Shown: positions 1 to 8,916, counted from the first letter of the stretch. The stretch is 38,207 nt of DNA from Nocardia tenerifensis NBRC 101015 (GCF_000308715.1 NZ_BAGH01000009.1:1-38207); one strand, 5' to 3'. Translations and numbers: made by a program. Notes: generated by a model from the letters alone, not told the origin.

Positions 1-38
1 AAAAGTCGCGGAGAGGCGGGACAGCTCGAAAGGCAAAC

Positions 39-800
39 TCAGATGGGGAGTTTGCGGAAGATCGGACGCGGAACGTGGCGCAGGATCATCATCACGTAGC
101 GCCAGGTGCCCGGCGCCCAGATCAGGTCCTTGCCCTTCTGCGCGGCCGAGACCGCGAGCTCGGCGATGACTTCCTTGTCCACGGTCAGCGGCGCTTCTTT
201 GACGTGCGCGGAGAACCGCGTGCGCACCATGCCGGGCCGGATCACCAGGACCCGAGGGCCGTACGGGCGCAGCGCCTCGCCGAGTCCGAGGAAGAAGCCG
301 TCCAGGCCGGCCTTGGTCGAGCCGTAGACGAAGTTCGAGCGGCGAACCCGCTCACCGGCGACCGAGGACAGGGCGATGATCCGCCCGAAGCCCTGCGCCT
401 TCATCTTCTCGCCGACCAGCACGCCGACGGAGACCGATGCGGTGTAGTTGATCCCCGCGACCTGCACGGCCTTGCGCTGGTTCTGCCACAGCTCCTCCGG
501 ATCGCCGTCGAGCGCGAACGCGACGATGGCGATATCGATGTCGCCGCCGTCCCACGCGGCGTCGATCACCTTCGGGTGGCCGTCGGTGTCGAGCGCGTCG
601 AAGTCGACGAGCTCGACGCTGCTCGCGCCGGCCGCCTTCATCTTGGCGACGGCGTCCTCGCGCAACGGATCGTTCGGCAGGGCGGCGAGGACCACGCGCG
701 CCGCGCCCTTCTTCAGGTACTCCGCGCAGATCGCCAGGCCGATCTCGGAGGTCCCGCCGAGCAGCAGGATGGCCTGCGGGTTCCCTACGGCATTGATCAC
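39..800 (-). CDS. dprE2: Decaprenylphosphoryl-D-2-keto-erythropentose reductase
   Basis: This is the NADH-dependent second half of the epimerase that turns decaprenyl-phosphoryl ribose into decaprenyl-phosphoryl arabinose, the donor for arabinan. The 253-residue product is a classical short-chain dehydrogenase: nucleotide-binding GGTSEIG at residues 15-21, ALSS around 143-146, and the catalytic YGSTK at 159-163. Its length matches mycobacterial DprE2 (about 254 residues). The start is a GTG at 800-798 that shares bases with the dprE1 stop (GTGA), a translational-coupling overlap. The open frame continues upstream without a stop, but that part lies antisense-in-frame over dprE1 and is not coding. 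In mycobacteria aftA follows; here the window ends 38 nt after the stop with no start codon visible. Confidence 0.96.
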   Translation of the reverse strand: MINAVGNPQAILLLGGTSEIGLAICAEYLKKGAARVVLAALPNDPLREDAVAKMKAAGASSVELVDFDALDTDGHPKVIDAAWDGGDIDIAIVAFALDGDPEELWQNQRKAVQVAGINYTASVSVGVLVGEKMKAQGFGRIIALSSVAGERVRRSNFVYGSTKAGLDGFFLGLGEALRPYGPRVLVIRPGMVRTRFSAHVKEAPLTVDKEVIAELAVSAAQKGKDLIWAPGTWRYVMMILRHVPRPIFRKLPI

Positions 801-2278
801 TGCAGCTCCAGCCTTCTCGCCATATCGGACATGAAAACGCCTGTGGGGTCGACACTGCGGCGGACCTTGATCCACTCGTCGATCCGCGGGTACATCTTGT
901 GGAAGGTCTCCGCGGTGGTCCGCGAGTCCTTCGCGGTGTAGAGCCGCCCGCCGAACTCGAGCACCCGCCGGTCCAGCTCGCGCACCAGCTCGTTCAGCCC
1001 CGGCTTGATCGGGAAGTCGACGCAGATGTTCCAGCCCGGCATCGGGAAGCTCAGCGGCGCCGGATTGCCCGCGCCGAAGAGCTTGAACACGTTGAGCGCC
1101 GAGTAGTGGCCCGAGCCCTGGATGTCGATGATGATCCGCTTGAACTCCTCGACCGCCTCGGTCGGCACCACGAACTGGTACTGCAGGAATCCGTTGGAGC
1201 CGTAGCCGCGGTTCCACTCCGCGATCATGTCCAGCGGGTGGTAGAACTGCGTGAGGTTCTGCACCTTGCCGGTGTAGTTGCCGCCCATCGCGTAGTACGC
1301 CTCGCCGATGGACCGCAGCGTCAGCTTGTTCATGGTCCAGTTCGGGAAGATGTCGGGCACCGTCATCAGTTGCGGCGCATCGAATTTCAGCGGCTTCTTG
1401 CGCAGACGCTTGGGTAGCTCGTCGACCTTGGCCAGCCTGCCGCGGGTGATGGTGGCCCGGCCGAGCTTCGGCAGCGGGCTGATCACGTCGAACCACGCGC
1501 TGGAGTAGGTGTAGTTCGCCTCGCTGCCGTCGCTGTGCGCCGCGATCGTCTCGTCGAGCGTGGTGGTCTTCACGCCGTCGTTGAGGAAGTACGCCGACTC
1601 GGTGGGCGTCATCTCGATGGTGGCGCGCAGGATGACGCCGGTGAGGCCGTTGCCGCCCACGGTCGCCCAGAACAGCTTGGCGTTGCGCTTGGGCGTGATG
1701 TGCTGGACCTGCCCGTCGGCGGTCAGCAGATCGATCGAGCGCACGTGGTTGCCGAAGCTGCCCTCGCTGTGATGGTTCTTACCGTGGATGTCGGAGGCGA
1801 TGGCGCCGCCGATCGTCACCTGACGGGTGCCGGGCAGCACCGGGACCCACAGCCCGAACGGCAGCGCCGCCTTCATGAGCTGGTCGAGGCTGACGCCGCC
1901 GTCCACGTCGACGATGCGCGTATCGCGGTCGATCCGGTGGATGTTGTTCAGCGCCGTCATATCGATGACCAGGCCGCCCGCGTTCTGCGCGTGGTCGCCG
2001 TAGGAGCGACCGAGCCCGCGCGCGATGACGCCGCGGCGTAGCTGCGGAGGCTTCGAGTCATTGTCCTCGGCGACCATGGCGACGGCCTTGGCGATCAGTT
2101 CGGGATCGCTGGTCGAGAGCACTTCGGAAGAGGTTGGTGCGGTGCGACCCCACCCGGTCAACGTGCGGGTGTGCGTCGGCAATGCGAACGCGTTCCCGGC
2201 GTCGGCCCCAGCGTTTGTGACGGTGGCGCCGGTCTCGTTACCGGTTGTCGTGGTGGCGGTCGGAGCTTTCGTGGACAT
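797..2278 (-). CDS. dprE1: Decaprenylphosphoryl-beta-D-ribose 2'-oxidase (FAD)
   Basis: DprE1 oxidises the 2'-hydroxyl of decaprenyl-phosphoryl ribose; DprE2 then reduces the keto form. The 493-residue protein has a VAO-type FAD domain (RGLGRSYGD near residue 90, then [19 protein letters not shown]) and ends in the family tail SDMARRLEL. Cys419 in NICVDFP aligns with Cys387 of M. tuberculosis DprE1, the residue attacked by benzothiazinones, so this enzyme is predicted to be susceptible. The N-terminus carries about 30 extra Thr/Ala/Gly-rich residues before the conserved LTGWGRTAP, so the exact start is uncertain. ATG 2278 is chosen; ATG 2284 gives two more residues. A TAGCCT hexamer sits about 8 nt upstream of ATG 2278. 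The stop overlaps the dprE2 start. Confidence 0.96.
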   Translation of the reverse strand: MSTKAPTATTTTGNETGATVTNAGADAGNAFALPTHTRTLTGWGRTAPTSSEVLSTSDPELIAKAVAMVAEDNDSKPPQLRRGVIARGLGRSYGDHAQNAGGLVIDMTALNNIHRIDRDTRIVDVDGGVSLDQLMKAALPFGLWVPVLPGTRQVTIGGAIASDIHGKNHHSEGSFGNHVRSIDLLTADGQVQHITPKRNAKLFWATVGGNGLTGVILRATIEMTPTESAYFLNDGVKTTTLDETIAAHSDGSEANYTYSSAWFDVISPLPKLGRATITRGRLAKVDELPKRLRKKPLKFDAPQLMTVPDIFPNWTMNKLTLRSIGEAYYAMGGNYTGKVQNLTQFYHPLDMIAEWNRGYGSNGFLQYQFVVPTEAVEEFKRIIIDIQGSGHYSALNVFKLFGAGNPAPLSFPMPGWNICVDFPIKPGLNELVRELDRRVLEFGGRLYTAKDSRTTAETFHKMYPRIDEWIKVRRSVDPTGVFMSDMARRLELQ

Positions 2279-2299
2279 CGGCATAGAGGCTACAGGTAT

Positions 2300-2337
2300 G
2301 ACCGGACATCCGGTCGAGGTCTCTTTACTCCGGAGTA
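2300..2337. promoter_or_regulatory. Two palindromes in the dprE1/gtrA divergent promoter region
   Basis: The 99-bp space between divergent dprE1 and gtrA contains GACCGGA-CA-TCCGGTC (2300-2315, perfect 7-bp arms) and TACTCCGGAGTA (2326-2337, perfect 12-bp palindrome), 10 nt apart. Either could be a regulator site controlling both genes. No known operator was recognised, so the regulatory role is inferred. Confidence 0.4.
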
Positions 2338-2377
2338 GTGATCTACATATCGGTTTAGCGCCCGCTACGCTCGTCGC

Positions 2378-2833
2378 GTGCATGCCGAACCCCACCTGCC
2401 GCTGCCGGTCGAACTGCCGCTGGTCGACGAGCCGGGCGGCTCCGATGTGGACCTCAAGACGCAGATCGTCCGGTTCACGCTGACCGGCGGCTTGTCGGCG
2501 ATCGTCGACTTCGGGCTGTACAGCCTGCTGTTCAACCTGCTCGGCGTGCCGCGTGAGATCGCCAAGTCGCTCAGCTTCATCGCCGGCACCACCACGGCCT
2601 ACCTGATCAATCGCCGCTGGACGTTCCAGGCGCCGCCGAGCCGCGCCCGGTTCGTCGCCGTGGTCATCCTCTACGCGGTCACCTTCGCCGTGCAGGTCGG
2701 CATCAACGCGGTGCTCTACGAGGCCCTGCCCGACGCCGCCTGGCGACAGCTGCTGGCCTTTGTCGTCGCGCAGGGCACCGCGACGGTCATCAACTTCGTC
2801 GTGCAGCGCCTGGTGATCTTCAAGATCCGCTAG
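2378..2833 (+). CDS. GtrA-family membrane protein (Rv3789-like)
   Basis: A 151-residue GtrA/DPMS-type membrane protein with four predicted transmembrane helices. It begins with a Pro-rich cytosolic stretch, followed by [20 protein letters not shown], the helix carrying YLINRRWTF, and two further helices ending in VQRLVIFK. GtrA proteins are thought to flip polyprenyl-phosphate sugars or anchor glycosyltransferases. The neighbouring dprE1/dprE2 recall M. tuberculosis Rv3789-Rv3791, where the GtrA protein is linked to arabinan assembly. The start is GTG 2378. No Shine-Dalgarno is visible, but TACGCT (2366-2371) ends 6 nt before it, consistent with a leaderless transcript. It converges on the next gene with only 10 nt between them. 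Confidence 0.88.
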   Translation: MHAEPHLPLPVELPLVDEPGGSDVDLKTQIVRFTLTGGLSAIVDFGLYSLLFNLLGVPREIAKSLSFIAGTTTAYLINRRWTFQAPPSRARFVAVVILYAVTFAVQVGINAVLYEALPDAAWRQLLAFVVAQGTATVINFVVQRLVIFKIR

Positions 2834-2843
2834 GCCGCGCGGC

Positions 2844-3473
2844 TCAGTGGTTGACCAACGCCCCGGCCCGGTCCGCGCTGTCGGCCTTGGCGCCGAAGTA
2901 GTCGCCGCCCTTGGCGCGGACATTGTCGGTGCCCCAGTCGCGCCGCTCGCGCTCCGCGGGCACCAGGTGTGGAATGTGCTTGCGGCAGTGGATGTAGGCC
3001 TCTGCGACGTCGACGACGACCCAGCGTTCGGCGGTGCGGCCCTTGAGGTTCTCGGGCAGGCCGGGCGTCGCGCTGCGCAAGACGGCATCCGGGATTATCC
3101 TGGCCGAGCCGTTGATGTGCAGGCCGATCAAATCGCGCACGAAATCGATGAGCAGGATGCCGACGTGCGGGTTCTCCAGGATGTTGCCCAGGCTGGCCAG
3201 CACGCCGTTGCCCCGATATTCCGGATACGCGATCGTGCGTTCGTCGATGACGTGCAGAAAACCGGGCTCCCCGGCCCGGAAGCTCGAATCGCATTCGCCG
3301 TGCTTGTCGGCGGTGGCGATGAACGCCATCTCCATCCGGCCGATGAACTCGATCATCGTGGGATTCAGCCGCTCTAGCACTTGGTCGTGATAGAAGCGAG
3401 CGGCTCTTTCCTGCGTACCGTACCGATCCTGTAGTTCGTGCTCGCCGTCGCTGCCACACTGTGTACCGGGCAT
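2844..3473 (-). CDS. Pyridoxamine 5'-phosphate oxidase (PPOX)-fold protein
   Basis: A 209-residue split-barrel flavin/F420-binding family protein. The typical signature is [25 protein letters not shown] followed by a short barrel with [28 protein letters not shown]. This subfamily is usually annotated pyridoxamine 5'-phosphate oxidase family protein and its substrates are unknown; FMN, heme or F420 binding are possible. ATG 3473 is chosen because AAGAGGG lies 8 nt upstream. The GTG at 3482 would add three residues but is too close to that ribosome site. It is monocistronic, convergent with gtrA. Confidence 0.82.
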   Translation of the reverse strand: MPGTQCGSDGEHELQDRYGTQERAARFYHDQVLERLNPTMIEFIGRMEMAFIATADKHGECDSSFRAGEPGFLHVIDERTIAYPEYRGNGVLASLGNILENPHVGILLIDFVRDLIGLHINGSARIIPDAVLRSATPGLPENLKGRTAERWVVVDVAEAYIHCRKHIPHLVPAERERRDWGTDNVRAKGGDYFGAKADSADRAGALVNH

Positions 3474-3533
3474 CTTCGCCACCCTCTTGGTCGCCGGAAT
3501 CCGGATCCTTCGAGGGTCGACATCGAACCCCGC

Positions 3534-3620
3534 GACTAAACCGAAATCCTGTCCATTTTAGTCCGTTTCGGCCTGGCAAAACTACGAAATCAACGTTGAG
3601 GATGCACTGAATGCGTAGTT
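3534..3620. promoter_or_regulatory. Interleaved inverted repeats upstream of the PPOX gene
   Basis: The 216-bp space upstream of the PPOX gene is less GC-rich than its surroundings and full of symmetry. GACTAAA (3534-3540) pairs with TTTAGTC (3557-3563), CCGAAA (3541-3546) with TTTCGG (3565-3570), and AACTACG (3580-3586) with CGTAGTT (3614-3620). AACGTT lies at 3592-3597. The first two pairs interleave (A-B-A'-B'). They may be operator sites for the PPOX gene; no regulator is identified. Confidence 0.35.
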
Positions 3621-3689
3621 AGCGCAAGGGTTTCCATAGTTCGGCTACAAGCCGACCGGCCGGAATTGTTGCGCGTCGAGCGACCGACC

Positions 3690-5876
3690 TCACGCCGGGG
3701 CGAGCGTCACCGGGACGCCGTTGAATATCGCGTTGCCCGACGGCACGTCGACCACCGAATCATCGGTCAGCACATTGGCGTTCACGCCCGCGTTGGCCTT
3801 GGCGACCGTCTGCGTGCTCTCGGCGTGCCCCCATCCGTGCGGCAGGCTCACCACCCCGGGCATGATCGCCTCGGTCGGCTCCAGCGGCACCGTCAGCGTG
3901 CCCGCCGCCGACTTCACCACCGCGTGCTCGCCGAGCCCGAGCCGGGCCACGTCGGCCGGATTGATCTGCAGCGTACAGCGATTCGAGCCGCTCACCAGCT
4001 GTCCGATGTTGTGCATCCAGCTGTTGTTGGAGCGCAGCTGGCGGCGCCCGATCAGCACCACGTCCGGCGCGAGGTCGCCCAGCCGCGCCCGCATCCTGGC
4101 CACGTCGTCGAGCAGCGGCCGCGGGGCGAGCTCCACCTTCTTCGAGGCGGTCCGCAGCGCGCCGGGTAGCCTCGGCCGCAGCGGCCCGAGATCCACGCCG
4201 TGCGGATTGTCCAGCAGCACTTGCAGATTCAGCGTGCCGCCGTTCCACTCGCCGTACGGCCCGAGGCGCAGCATCAGGTCGAGGCGCTGCTCGGTGGTGT
4301 CCGCGCCGATCAATTCGCCGCGCCGCTCGGCCATTCCGGCCTTCTGCAGCGTGCCCGCGATGATCAGCTCGTCCACGCCGGTGAGCGGGTCGACGCCGTC
4401 GGCGCTCTCGTGCGGCATCCCCGAGACCGCCGCGGCCAGGCGGGCGAGCACCGCGGACTCCGTGGGCCGCTCGCCCAGCGGTACCAGCGGACGCGAGTAA
4501 CGCGCGTAGTTGTGGACCGCGAACTGCAACAGGGCGAAGTCGTAGTGCGGCGACTGCACCGGCCGCGGCGGCGGCAGGATCACGTCGGCGTGCCGGGTGG
4601 TTTCGTTGCGGTACCGATCGACGCTGACCATGAAGTCCAGTTGAGCGAACGCGGCGTCGAGCCGGGCGCCGCTCGGCGCGGACAGCACCGGGTTTCCGGC
4701 GACGGTCACCAGCGCGCGGATCTGTCCCTCGCCGGGGGTGAGGATCTCGTCGGCCAGCGTCGCGACCGGCAATTCGCCCATGGCCTCGGGCAATTCGCGC
4801 ACCCGGCTGGTCCAGCGACCGAGCCGGAACGGCCTGCTGCGGTTGATCCCGGCCGCCGCCGCGGTGGCGAACATCGCCCCGCCGGGGGTGTCGAGATTGC
4901 CGGTCAACACGTTGATCGCGTCGACGAGCCACTGCGTGATGGTGCCGAACTCCGCTGTGCAGGTGCCGATCCGGGCGTACACCGCGGCGGTCGGCGCCGC
5001 GGCGAGCTCGCGCGCGAGCCGGATCACCGTCTCGGCGGGCACCCCGGTGCGCACGGCCACCGAGTCCGGGCTGAATGCCGCTGCGGCCGTGCGCAGTTCG
5101 TCGAGACCCTCGACCTCGACCCGGACGTCGGTCAGCTGCTCCGCGAACAGTGTGTGCACGATTCCGAACAGCAGATAGGCGTCGCTGCCCGGCCGGATGA
5201 ACAGATGCTCGTCGGCCAGCTTCGCGGTGCGCGTCACGCGCGGATCCACCACGACGAACCGGCCGCCCCTGCGCTGCAAGGCCTTCAGCCGGCCGGGGAA
5301 ATCCGGTGCGGTGCACAGCGATCCGTTGGACTCCAGCGGGTTGGCGCCGAGCATCAGCAGGTAGTCGGTGCGGTCCAGATCCGGCACCGGCACGGTCAGC
5401 GGATCGCCGAACATCAGCCCGCTGGCGACCTGCTTGGGCATCTGGTCGGCGGTGCTGGCGGAGAAGAGATTCTTGGTGCTCAACGCGCGAAGCAGCACGG
5501 GAACGTACAGCGCGCCCGCGACGGTGTGCGCGTTCGGATTGCCCAGATACGCTGCCGCGGCTTGCTTCCCGTGCTCGGCGACGATGGCGGGGAAGCGCGC
5601 CGCGATGAGGTCGAACGCCTCGTTCCACGAGGCCGTGCGCCAGGTATCGGTCGCCCGGTCCCGGATCATCGGCTCGGTCACCCGGTCCGGATCCTCGTCC
5701 AGGCTGCCGAAACTCGCGCCCTTGGGACAGATGAACCCTTTGCTGAAGGGATCTTCCTTGTCCCCGCGGACCGAGGTCACGTGGTCGTCGGCGTCGAGGG
5801 TGACCTCTAAACCGCAGACCGCCTCACAGAGCGGACAGGTGCGCAGCAGGTTGCGGGTCTGTGTGACTGAGGCCAT
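3690..5876 (-). CDS. Molybdopterin-dependent oxidoreductase (formate dehydrogenase/BisC-like)
   Basis: A 728-residue soluble member of the DMSO-reductase superfamily that binds bis-molybdopterin guanine dinucleotide. An N-terminal 4Fe-4S motif is complete: Cys14, Cys17, Cys21 and Cys50 in a CPLCEAVC...FICPKG arrangement. Later come the cofactor-binding stretches DYLLMLGANPLESNGS, VVDPRVTRTAKLADEHLFIRPGSD and the C-terminal domain with LRSNNSWMHN and SLPHGWGH. No Tat signal or partner subunit is visible, so it probably acts in the cytoplasm with an unknown donor. The substrate cannot be told from sequence. The start ATG 5876 is preceded by an AGGATGAGG purine run. A free-standing gene; the next ORF upstream lies 53 nt away on the same strand. 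Confidence 0.88.
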   Translation of the reverse strand: MASVTQTRNLLRTCPLCEAVCGLEVTLDADDHVTSVRGDKEDPFSKGFICPKGASFGSLDEDPDRVTEPMIRDRATDTWRTASWNEAFDLIAARFPAIVAEHGKQAAAAYLGNPNAHTVAGALYVPVLLRALSTKNLFSASTADQMPKQVASGLMFGDPLTVPVPDLDRTDYLLMLGANPLESNGSLCTAPDFPGRLKALQRRGGRFVVVDPRVTRTAKLADEHLFIRPGSDAYLLFGIVHTLFAEQLTDVRVEVEGLDELRTAAAAFSPDSVAVRTGVPAETVIRLARELAAAPTAAVYARIGTCTAEFGTITQWLVDAINVLTGNLDTPGGAMFATAAAAGINRSRPFRLGRWTSRVRELPEAMGELPVATLADEILTPGEGQIRALVTVAGNPVLSAPSGARLDAAFAQLDFMVSVDRYRNETTRHADVILPPPRPVQSPHYDFALLQFAVHNYARYSRPLVPLGERPTESAVLARLAAAVSGMPHESADGVDPLTGVDELIIAGTLQKAGMAERRGELIGADTTEQRLDLMLRLGPYGEWNGGTLNLQVLLDNPHGVDLGPLRPRLPGALRTASKKVELAPRPLLDDVARMRARLGDLAPDVVLIGRRQLRSNNSWMHNIGQLVSGSNRCTLQINPADVARLGLGEHAVVKSAAGTLTVPLEPTEAIMPGVVSLPHGWGHAESTQTVAKANAGVNANVLTDDSVVDVPSGNAIFNGVPVTLAPA

Positions 5877-5929
5877 GCCTCATCCTGCCGCGCCGTCGCC
5901 TATCTGAAAAGAGAACGAGTGAATCCGGC

Positions 5930-6424
5930 TCAGCAGGCCAGGCTGGTGAGCTGCGAACCCTTGCGGGCGGTCGCCGCGCGGACGGCCGCGCCGATCGCGA
6001 CGACCGGCGGAACCCAGCGGGCCTCGGCGGGCGAGACGCTCCAGCAGGCCGAACCGGCCGAGAGGGTGGTCGGCGGCAGCGGGACGCCCGCGCCGTCGGT
6101 GTAGACGATGGCACCCGCGGCGGACAGCGCCTCGAGCGCCATCGCGGCCTTGCGGACGCCGGTGACCAAGTGGATCTCGCGACGCTCGGTGCCGGGCAGC
6201 TCGATCACGGGGCCGGACAGGTTGTTCGCCCGCAGGAAGCGGCGAACCTCGCCGGCCAGCTCGCCGCTGACCTCGATGGCGGCCAGGTCGTCATCGGTGA
6301 TCAGGCAGAGACCGTTGGCCGTTTCTGCGACCGTCCATCCGCGCTGGGTGTAGTCCTGCGCAGCGGCGGTCATTGCGGCCGCCGAGACGGAAGTCGGAAA
6401 CGTGGTGCGCACTGTTCTCTCCAT
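5930..6424 (-). CDS. Hypothetical protein, 164 aa
   Basis: Not recognised with confidence. The protein is mixed alpha/beta, without signal peptide or membrane helices. The order TQRGWTVAETANGLCLITDDD, VSGELAGEVRRFL, a GPVIELPG stretch and VYTDGAGVPLPPT resembles the small N-terminal prim-pol-like domains that occur alone in many actinobacteria, but this is an impression, not an identification. The end carries PPVVAIGAAVRAATARKG. The start is either ATG 6424 or GTG 6412; the GTG has GGAGAG 4 nt upstream while the ATG has only GGGGA directly adjacent. The reading frame has strong GC-rich third positions and is most likely real. Confidence 0.6.
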   Translation of the reverse strand: MERTVRTTFPTSVSAAAMTAAAQDYTQRGWTVAETANGLCLITDDDLAAIEVSGELAGEVRRFLRANNLSGPVIELPGTERREIHLVTGVRKAAMALEALSAAGAIVYTDGAGVPLPPTTLSAGSACWSVSPAEARWVPPVVAIGAAVRAATARKGSQLTSLAC

Positions 6425-6727
6425 TCCCCGGTAGATCTGGGTCCTGCATCTTCATGGGTCGTATCGGTACGGGCTGTCCGCGGCGTTACGCGATCTTCAA
6501 AAGTTCTTCGGGACTGTTGGCTACGTCTCTTTCGGCCACTCGTGAAAGCCAATTGCTATGACGTTGCTCGAATCGGTCAGAATTCGTTGTCCCGCCGCTA
6601 CTTTCGGCCGCTGACCTGTTCTTTCGCTGTGCCGTTCCTGCGAGACGGCTGTGGATGATGTGACGCGAGTGATCCGGACGACTTTGCCGGGTGGCTCGGA
6701 TATGGGATTGCGGGGAGGATTTCGACC
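6425..6727. other. Intergenic, 303 bp, divergent promoters expected
   Basis: The space lies between two divergent genes and should hold both promoters. It is less GC-rich than the flanks. The only clear signal is the Shine-Dalgarno GGGGAGGA (6712-6719) for the DUF4282 gene. No RNA gene, repeat or further ORF is evident. Confidence 0.5.
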
Positions 6728-7300
6728 ATGAGTGACGAGTCCACCGGGGCCGATAAGGAGGGCGAGCCGCCGGATCCGGCGGAGTACGAAGCCGAATCGC
6801 GATGGATCGCCTGGCGCGAATCGGCGGCGCGCAAACTCTCCCGCCGTACCGCCGCCGAGGAGTCGCGGCCCGAGCCGTTCGAGAGCCCGCGCGCGTTCGG
6901 ACAGTGGAGCGTCGAGGCGGCGCGCGGCCTGCTCGATGTGCAGTTCCGTCGTCCGGCGACGCGCACCCTGCTGCCGCTGGCCTACATCCTCGGGCTCGCG
7001 TTCGCCTGCGCGGTGCCGATCGCGCTGACGGTGTTCCTGTGGCGGGTCTCGGCGGTGCTCGGCGTGCTCGCGGCGCTGATCGGGATTCCGCTCGGGCTGA
7101 CCATCGCGGCCGCGGTCCGCCTGATGCTTGAGTTCCTGGTGAACGCGTCCAGGCTGGCGACGCGGGTCGAGCACATCAGCGAGCTGGCCGACGATCTGTT
7201 CCAGGCGTTGTCCGACGTCGCCGAGCCGGTCAACCAGCTCTCCGAAGACGTTCGGGCAGTGCAGTTCTGGCGCTTCCGCCGGGGCGGCTCGCGCAGGTAG
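6728..7300 (+). CDS. DUF4282 membrane protein
   Basis: A 190-residue protein with a charged, Glu/Arg/Pro-rich N-terminal half, then LLDVQFRRPATRTLLPLAYI, which is the typical entry into the DUF4282 domain (F-x-R-x-x-TP-x-L-like motif before two helices). Two transmembrane helices follow at about residues 80-140, then an amphipathic segment with VEHISELADDLFQALSDV. Function unknown; in other actinobacteria such proteins are small envelope proteins. ATG 6728 has a strong GGGGAGGA ribosome site 8 nt upstream. No obvious operon partner. Confidence 0.75.
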   Translation: MSDESTGADKEGEPPDPAEYEAESRWIAWRESAARKLSRRTAAEESRPEPFESPRAFGQWSVEAARGLLDVQFRRPATRTLLPLAYILGLAFACAVPIALTVFLWRVSAVLGVLAALIGIPLGLTIAAAVRLMLEFLVNASRLATRVEHISELADDLFQALSDVAEPVNQLSEDVRAVQFWRFRRGGSRR

Positions 7301-7330
7301 CGCGGCCGAACCACCAGCGGCTAACCATCT

Positions 7331-7359
7331 TTGACGTTGTGAGGCCATCGGCCTAGCTG
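7331..7359 (+). promoter_or_regulatory. Candidate promoter of the XRE regulator
   Basis: TTGACG (7331-7336) and TAGCTG (7354-7359) are separated by 17 nt, a vegetative-type promoter arrangement, leaving a long GC-rich leader of about 180 nt before the ATG at 7544. This is inference from consensus only. Confidence 0.35.
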
Positions 7360-7543
7360 CGCCACCGATCGTGACTCGTGTCCGATTTGCTGTGAAACAA
7401 TGCTGTTCTGATGCCGGGGAACCGAAACGCGCATCCGGTAGTGCTTGTCGCGACCGCGGACTCGTGCGAGTTCGCGCGGCGCGGCCGGCGCACCGTCACG
7501 CGGGCCCGCGCCCGCGAGCGCTCCACAAGGGGGGAGAACAACT

Positions 7544-8425
7544 ATGGCTTTACCGCAGGGCACCACCGGATCGACCATGCCCCGGCGCCAACTCGGCCGC
7601 CACCTGCGCGATCTGCGCAATCGGGCGCGCATGACCACCAGGACCGCGGCCCAGCAGCTGGAGTGGTCCGAGGCGAAGATCTGGCGGATCGAGACCGGCC
7701 AGACCTCGCTGCGCAGCCTCGACGTCGAGGCGATGTGCAAGATCTACGGCGCGCCGTCGGATCTCATCGGGCCGCTCACCGCCCTGGCCAGGGAGACCAA
7801 GGCGCGTGGCTGGTGGACCGCCTACGGCGACGTGATCGCCGAGGGGTTCGAGGTCTACATCGGGCTGGAGGAGGCCGCCGCCCGGCTCTCGACCTACGAG
7901 AACGAGGTGATGCCCGGCCTGCTGCAGACCGAGGCGTACACCCGGGCGATGCTGATCGCCGCGCGCCCCGAGATGCCCGCGAGCGAGATCGATCGGCGGG
8001 TGCAGCTGCGCCTGGCCAGGCAGGCGCTGGTCACCAGGGCCGACGCGCCGCTGCACCTCGACGCGGTGATCAGCGAGGCGGTGCTGTGGCACCGCATCGG
8101 CGAGCCCGAGGTGGCCGCCGGGCAGCTCGAGCACCTGCGGCGCATGTGCGACCTGCCCAACGTGCGAATCCGCGTGGTGCCGCCGGACTCCGGCTACCAC
8201 GAGGGCATGGACTCCGGCCGGTTCGTCATGCTCGAGTTCCCGGAGCTGCGGGTCGGCGAGCAGCCCGAACCGCCGGTGGTCTACGTCGAGTCCTTCACCG
8301 GTCCGGTGTATCTGGACAAGGAGAACGAAATCGACCGGTACCGAAAGGCTTTCGCGAGCCTCGGGTCGGTCGCGGTGGACGCTCGCGAAGGCATCGAGGC
8401 GGCGCGCGACAGCTGTCGCGTCTGA
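7544..8425 (+). CDS. XRE-type helix-turn-helix regulator with DUF5753 domain
   Basis: A 293-residue regulator of the large actinobacterial XRE/DUF5753 family. Residues 15-75 form the HTH (LGRHLRDLRNRARMTTRTAAQQLEWSEAKIWRIE). The rest is DUF5753, with YIGLEEAAARLSTYENEVMPGLLQTEAYTRAM, the RLARQALVTR helix, the VLWHRIG strand and PPVVYVESFTGPVYLDKE. Family members usually sit beside a small DUF397 gene with which they behave like a regulator/toxin-antitoxin-type pair; no DUF397 frame was found on either side here. The start ATG 7544 is fixed by AAGGGGGGAG ending 7 nt upstream; the frame is open 99 nt further but without a ribosome site. Confidence 0.9.
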   Translation: MALPQGTTGSTMPRRQLGRHLRDLRNRARMTTRTAAQQLEWSEAKIWRIETGQTSLRSLDVEAMCKIYGAPSDLIGPLTALARETKARGWWTAYGDVIAEGFEVYIGLEEAAARLSTYENEVMPGLLQTEAYTRAMLIAARPEMPASEIDRRVQLRLARQALVTRADAPLHLDAVISEAVLWHRIGEPEVAAGQLEHLRRMCDLPNVRIRVVPPDSGYHEGMDSGRFVMLEFPELRVGEQPEPPVVYVESFTGPVYLDKENEIDRYRKAFASLGSVAVDAREGIEAARDSCRV

Positions 8426-8484
8426 ATCGGATGACTATGCGCACGAACGCGTTCGGCGCTTGTACACGCCAGAAACTTTGGCGC

Positions 8485-8910
8485 TCAGCACCTCTGGCCG
8501 GGTGAGCCCCAGCTCTCGCTCAGGACCGCTCGGTGGGTGGGTAGCGCCCGCTCGTACACCCCGCGCCCCTTCTCCGTGAGGCAGACGAACACCGCGCGCC
8601 GATCCTCGGCGCACATGGTGCGTGACACCAGGCCGTCGCGTTCGAGCCGCGCCACCGCGCGGGAGAGCGCGCTCTGGCTCAGGTAGATGTCGTTGGCCAG
8701 GTCGCTCATTCGATAGTCGCTGCAGTCGGCGTCGACCAGCCGGTCCAGCGTCTCGAACTCGCTGAGCCCGATCTCGTGCCGTCCCTGTAGCGCTTTTTCC
8801 AGTGCGCAACTCACCGTCGCGTGCCGGTCGAGCAGCTCACGCCACTCGCCAATCAGCCCGGTCTGCGCGACGGTGCGGCGGGCTGTCTCGATTGTCGACG
8901 GGTTCGACAT
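8485..8910 (-). CDS. MarR-family repressor of the divergent MFS transporter
   Basis: A 141-residue winged-helix protein. It has the MarR core GLSEFETLDRLVDADCSDYRMSDLANDIYLSQSALSRAVARLERDGLVSR followed by the wing EDRRAVFVCLTEKG. It is divergent from an MFS exporter with only 85 bp between, so it most likely represses the exporter and itself and releases DNA on binding a small molecule. Three cysteines (two in the DNA-binding half) could serve as redox sensors. There is no Shine-Dalgarno; TTGCAT-N17-TAGGAT ends 6 nt before the ATG, predicting a leaderless mRNA. Confidence 0.92.
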   Translation of the reverse strand: MSNPSTIETARRTVAQTGLIGEWRELLDRHATVSCALEKALQGRHEIGLSEFETLDRLVDADCSDYRMSDLANDIYLSQSALSRAVARLERDGLVSRTMCAEDRRAVFVCLTEKGRGVYERALPTHRAVLSESWGSPGQRC

Positions 8911-8916
8911 GGCCCC

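Noticed and set aside
39..1496. A 485-residue fusion ahead of DprE2
   Set aside because: The extra N-terminal part is Arg/Ala/His-rich and out of frame over dprE1 on the same strand; DprE2 is complete from the GTG at 800.
1535..2041. Plus-strand ORFs opposite dprE1
   Set aside because: They are antisense shadows typical of GC-rich DNA, rich in Arg, His and Val/Asp with no motifs.
3760..5628. 622-residue minus-strand ORF inside the molybdoenzyme gene
   Set aside because: It is a same-strand frame shadow, Arg-rich and without family motifs; the 728-codon frame has the complete 4Fe-4S and cofactor motifs.
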